The position numbers were made by a program, and so were the translations under genes. A DNA stretch of 64,000 bases, taken from Actibacterium lipolyticum. Lineage in GTDB: Bacteria; Pseudomonadota; Alphaproteobacteria; Rhodobacterales; Rhodobacteraceae. The notes below the pieces were generated by a model. That model had not been told where the DNA came from and made no database searches. It saw nothing but the letters and a program-made list of their open reading frames with translations. Positions 62,210-64,000 of this stretch are shown here, piece by piece. The stretch spans positions 186,001 through 250,000 of the forward strand of contig NZ_FXYE01000001.1 in NCBI RefSeq assembly GCF_900184935.1, in the 5' to 3' direction. How positions within the stretch are numbered: position 1 is the stretch's first letter; every line of letters starts with the position of its first letter.

Positions 62210-63145
62210 GTGACCAAGACTGACAGCAACCCGGCTCCTAACCAATTGCCCCCAAATAAGGGGAAACCCGGTGTCACCGATGTGATCTCTGCGTTGTCTC
62301 ATCATGACGGGCATTTCGCCGCGCAAGAGCAAAAAGTAGCTGACTATGTCAAAGGGCATCTCGAAGAGATTAGTTCAATGACAATCGGCGATCTCGCAAA
62401 GAATTGTGGTGTCAGTAAACCCACGGTCATTCGGTTCTGCCGCACGCTGGGCTGCGATGGGTTTCGCGAGTTCAAGCTTCGCCTTGCGCAGAATCTGGCC
62501 GTCAGCATCCAATACCTTTCCGCAAATCCTGAACAGTCGGTACTGGGCAGTGACACAGCGTTGGACCAAGTTCTGGGCGCTTTGTTCGCGACTGCCAATG
62601 CCATGCGTCAACAGATCGATACCGACGCGCTTGATGAGGCTAAGACTGCAATACTGAATACGCGGCATCTTCTTTTCGCTGGGATTGGCGGCGGATCATC
62701 AACTGTCGCCCACGAGGCATCCAACCGGTTCTTTCGGCTTGGCATTCCTTCGTTTGCGGCAAGCGATAGCTATATCCTGCAAATGCGCGCCGCGACCCTA
62801 GGGCCCGGAGATGTCCTTTTCCTGATTTCCGCCAGCGGCGAAGCCGATGCAATTGTCGGCGCGGCAGAGATAGCGGCCGGTTATGGCGCGACAACGATCT
62901 GCATAACCAAGCCCAACACCCGTTTGGCCAACGTCGCAAAAATCCCGATCGTTGTGGATATCCCGGAAGACAGCGATATCTACAAGCCCACAGCCTCGAG
63001 GTACGCGCATCTTACCTTGATCGACGCTTTGGCGATGTCGGTTGCACAGGACATGTCCAAAGAAACCGTAGAGAACCTACGCCGCATTCGCGCATCCTTG
63101 ACCGCATACCACGGCCGGACGGGGCCACAGCCGTTGGGCGACTAA
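62210..63145 (+). CDS. RpiR-family transcription regulator (HTH + SIS domain), GTG start
   Basis: A 311-residue regulator. The N-terminal HTH_6 domain shows EQKVADYVKGHLEEISSMTIGDLAKNCGVSKPTVIRFCRTLG, spread over about residues 42-82, and FREFKLRLAQNLA follows. The C-terminal SIS domain has GIGGGSSTVAHEASNRFFRLG and ISASGEADAIVGAAEIA. SIS domains usually sense sugar phosphates, yet the neighbours look like amino-acid or peptide catabolism. GTG at 62210 has TAGG upstream; a longer frame from 62135 would run through the operator. Confidence 0.92.
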   Translation: MTKTDSNPAPNQLPPNKGKPGVTDVISALSHHDGHFAAQEQKVADYVKGHLEEISSMTIGDLAKNCGVSKPTVIRFCRTLGCDGFREFKLRLAQNLAVSIQYLSANPEQSVLGSDTALDQVLGALFATANAMRQQIDTDALDEAKTAILNTRHLLFAGIGGGSSTVAHEASNRFFRLGIPSFAASDSYILQMRAATLGPGDVLFLISASGEADAIVGAAEIAAGYGATTICITKPNTRLANVAKIPIVVDIPEDSDIYKPTASRYAHLTLIDALAMSVAQDMSKETVENLRRIRASLTAYHGRTGPQPLGD

Positions 63146-63167
63146 CGCTTCGGGTTTGAATGCAGGT

Positions 63168-63251
63168 TCAACGGAAGGTGGCGATGCGGATGTTGTTTGT
63201 GCTGCCGATATGTCCGAACGGCACGCCCGACAGGACCACGATCATATCGCC
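63168..63251 (-). pseudogene. remnant resembling the pyruvate kinase C-terminus
   Basis: On the minus strand, 27 codons directly after an in-frame TAG read GDMIVVLSGVPFGHIGSTNN then IRIATFR and a TGA stop. The pattern GxPFGxxGSTNxxRI is the usual end of pyruvate kinase. Upstream sequence shows no further kinase, so the rest has been deleted. The remaining 63252-63345 holds nothing I can identify. Confidence 0.5.
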
Positions 63252-63345
63252 CTAAACTGTGCTATCGGTGCTGAGGTCAGACAGTGGCACGCTGGCGATG
63301 ATTGCGGCAAGCGTCATTGCGCTGGGCGATCCGCGACCATGCACG

Positions 63346-63591
63346 TCAGCTGATTCGCCCTTTCAAATACACGACCGCAAGCGCCAGAGTCGCGATTTTC
63401 GGATACTCGCTTTCTGGAATGTCGACGCCGAGCCGTTGGTGAAGCGCCGTGACAAGGTTCAGGAAATCCATCGAGTCGAGTTCAAGATCGTCTTGCAGGT
63501 GATCATCATCGCCGACGTCGTCCGGTTCGATGTCCGGGGCGACTTGGGTCAGTTCTTCCAGAAATGCTTTGCGGATGTCGGCGTCGGTCAT
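63346..63591 (-). CDS. acyl carrier protein
   Basis: An 81-residue acidic helical carrier with the phosphopantetheine serine S40 in LELDSMDFLNLV. It is more divergent than fatty-acid AcpP, so it is probably a dedicated carrier. Its start overlaps the stop of the E2-like gene by four bases, which implies coupled production and shared function. Confidence 0.9.
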   Translation of the reverse strand: MTDADIRKAFLEELTQVAPDIEPDDVGDDDHLQDDLELDSMDFLNLVTALHQRLGVDIPESEYPKIATLALAVVYLKGRIS

Positions 63592-64000
63592 AGGGCCTCC
63601 GGGGTTTGTAGTGCCGCGTCGAGTGCGGCCAGAAATTTGGCACCGCGGCGGCCATCGCTGACACGGTGATCGGCCGACAGGGTGACGGTGACGGTCATGC
63701 GCTGGGCGATCGTGTCACCAATGATCCATGGCCGGGTAACGGGCGCGCCAAAGCCGACAATGGCAACCTGTGGCGGGTAGATCACGGCAGCCATGGCATC
63801 CGCGCCGGTGTCGCCCATCGCCGAGACGGTGATGGTGCCATCGGTCATTTCCGAAGAGCGCAGCCGCCCGCTGCGCGCGCGGGCGACCAGATCCCGCATC
63901 TGTGTCATAAGGGTATTCAGCGGCAGGGTTTCGGCATCATGCAGCGCGGGTGCCACAAGCCCGCCACCACGCAGCGCAACCGCAACACCGGCATGAACAC
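63588..64000 (-). CDS. 2-oxoacid dehydrogenase E2 acyltransferase catalytic domain (partial)
   Basis: The C-terminal part of a dihydrolipoyl acyltransferase; the gene continues beyond the right edge of the window. Visible are VHAGVAVALRGG, VAPALHDAETLPL, the SAMGDTGADAMAAVIYPPQVAIVGFG region and the catalytic motif LSADHRVSDG (His and Asp). E2 enzymes move an acyl group from lipoyl to CoA. With an overlapping ACP gene, the acceptor here may be the carrier protein. Confidence 0.9.
   Translation of the reverse strand, partial: VHAGVAVALRGGGLVAPALHDAETLPLNTLMTQMRDLVARARSGRLRSSEMTDGTITVSAMGDTGADAMAAVIYPPQVAIVGFGAPVTRPWIIGDTIAQRMTVTVTLSADHRVSDGRRGAKFLAALDAALQTPEAL

Overview
The window reads as chromosomal DNA of an alphaproteobacterium of the Rhodobacterales, most likely the marine Roseobacter group. 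The evidence is its moderately high GC, an S10-spc-alpha ribosomal gene order with rpmJ absent and adk following secY, an ATP12-family F1 assembly chaperone, a LuxR/LuxI pair, AapJ/AapP-type amino-acid transport genes, two TRAP transporters and an Agrobacterium-like oligoalginate operon. The assignment rests on gene content only. No rRNA, CRISPR array, phage or insertion sequence was seen. There is one tRNA gene.

Layout. 1-13997: ribosomal protein supercluster rplB-rpsS-rplV-rpsC-rplP / rpmC-rpsQ-rplN-rplX-rplE-rpsN-rpsH-rplF-rplR-rpsE-rpmD / rplO-secY-adk-rpsM-rpsK-rpoA-rplQ. It is cut into transcriptional blocks by strong intrinsic terminators after rplP, rpmD and rplQ. The first gap holds a 2-oxoglutarate/Fe(II) oxygenase-like gene and a new promoter. 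The second holds a gene on the opposite strand. 14000-15540: a small minus-strand ORF and a luxR-luxI quorum-sensing pair. 15636-21198: Do-type protease, rarA, crcB, a pseudouridine synthase, a HAD phosphatase and the ATP12 chaperone; the last five are tightly packed or overlapping. 21408-23347: an amino-acid ABC binding protein and ATPase with both expected permease genes missing. 23365-32171, minus strand: sixA-like phosphatase, Fe-S protein, argB, engB, MOSC protein, yidC, EAL-domain phosphodiesterase, ttcA, yidD, rnpA, rpmH.

32461-36241: a TVP38-family membrane protein with a MerA-like flavoprotein, an orphan histidine kinase, and tRNA-Arg(ACG). 36426-39263: a MerR regulator diverges from a transglutaminase-like gene and a cation-efflux gene whose 3' part has been replaced by the tail of iolE. 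A small membrane protein and an intact iolB follow, so this looks like a deletion scar. 39316-43653: a MarR regulator diverges from a TRAP transporter (DctQMP) and an alpha/beta hydrolase. 43689-53913: a MATE exporter, a GntR/FCD regulator and an oligoalginate operon (ABC transporter, PL15-like exolyase, SDR reductase). 53989-63145: ilvD, then a minus-strand catabolic cluster of TRAP transporter, MlrC-like M81 protein, D-threonine aldolase/D-serine dehydratase-like enzyme and RidA, with a divergent RpiR regulator. The window ends with a 28-codon remnant resembling the pyruvate kinase C-terminus, an acyl carrier protein and the C-terminal part of a 2-oxoacid dehydrogenase E2.

How the parts work together. 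The left half is translation, secretion and cell maintenance. The right half is a row of uptake-plus-catabolism modules, each with its own divergent or adjacent regulator and, in four cases, a visible repeat-type operator candidate. Functions come from sequence motifs and family knowledge, without database searches; promoter and operator calls are by eye.
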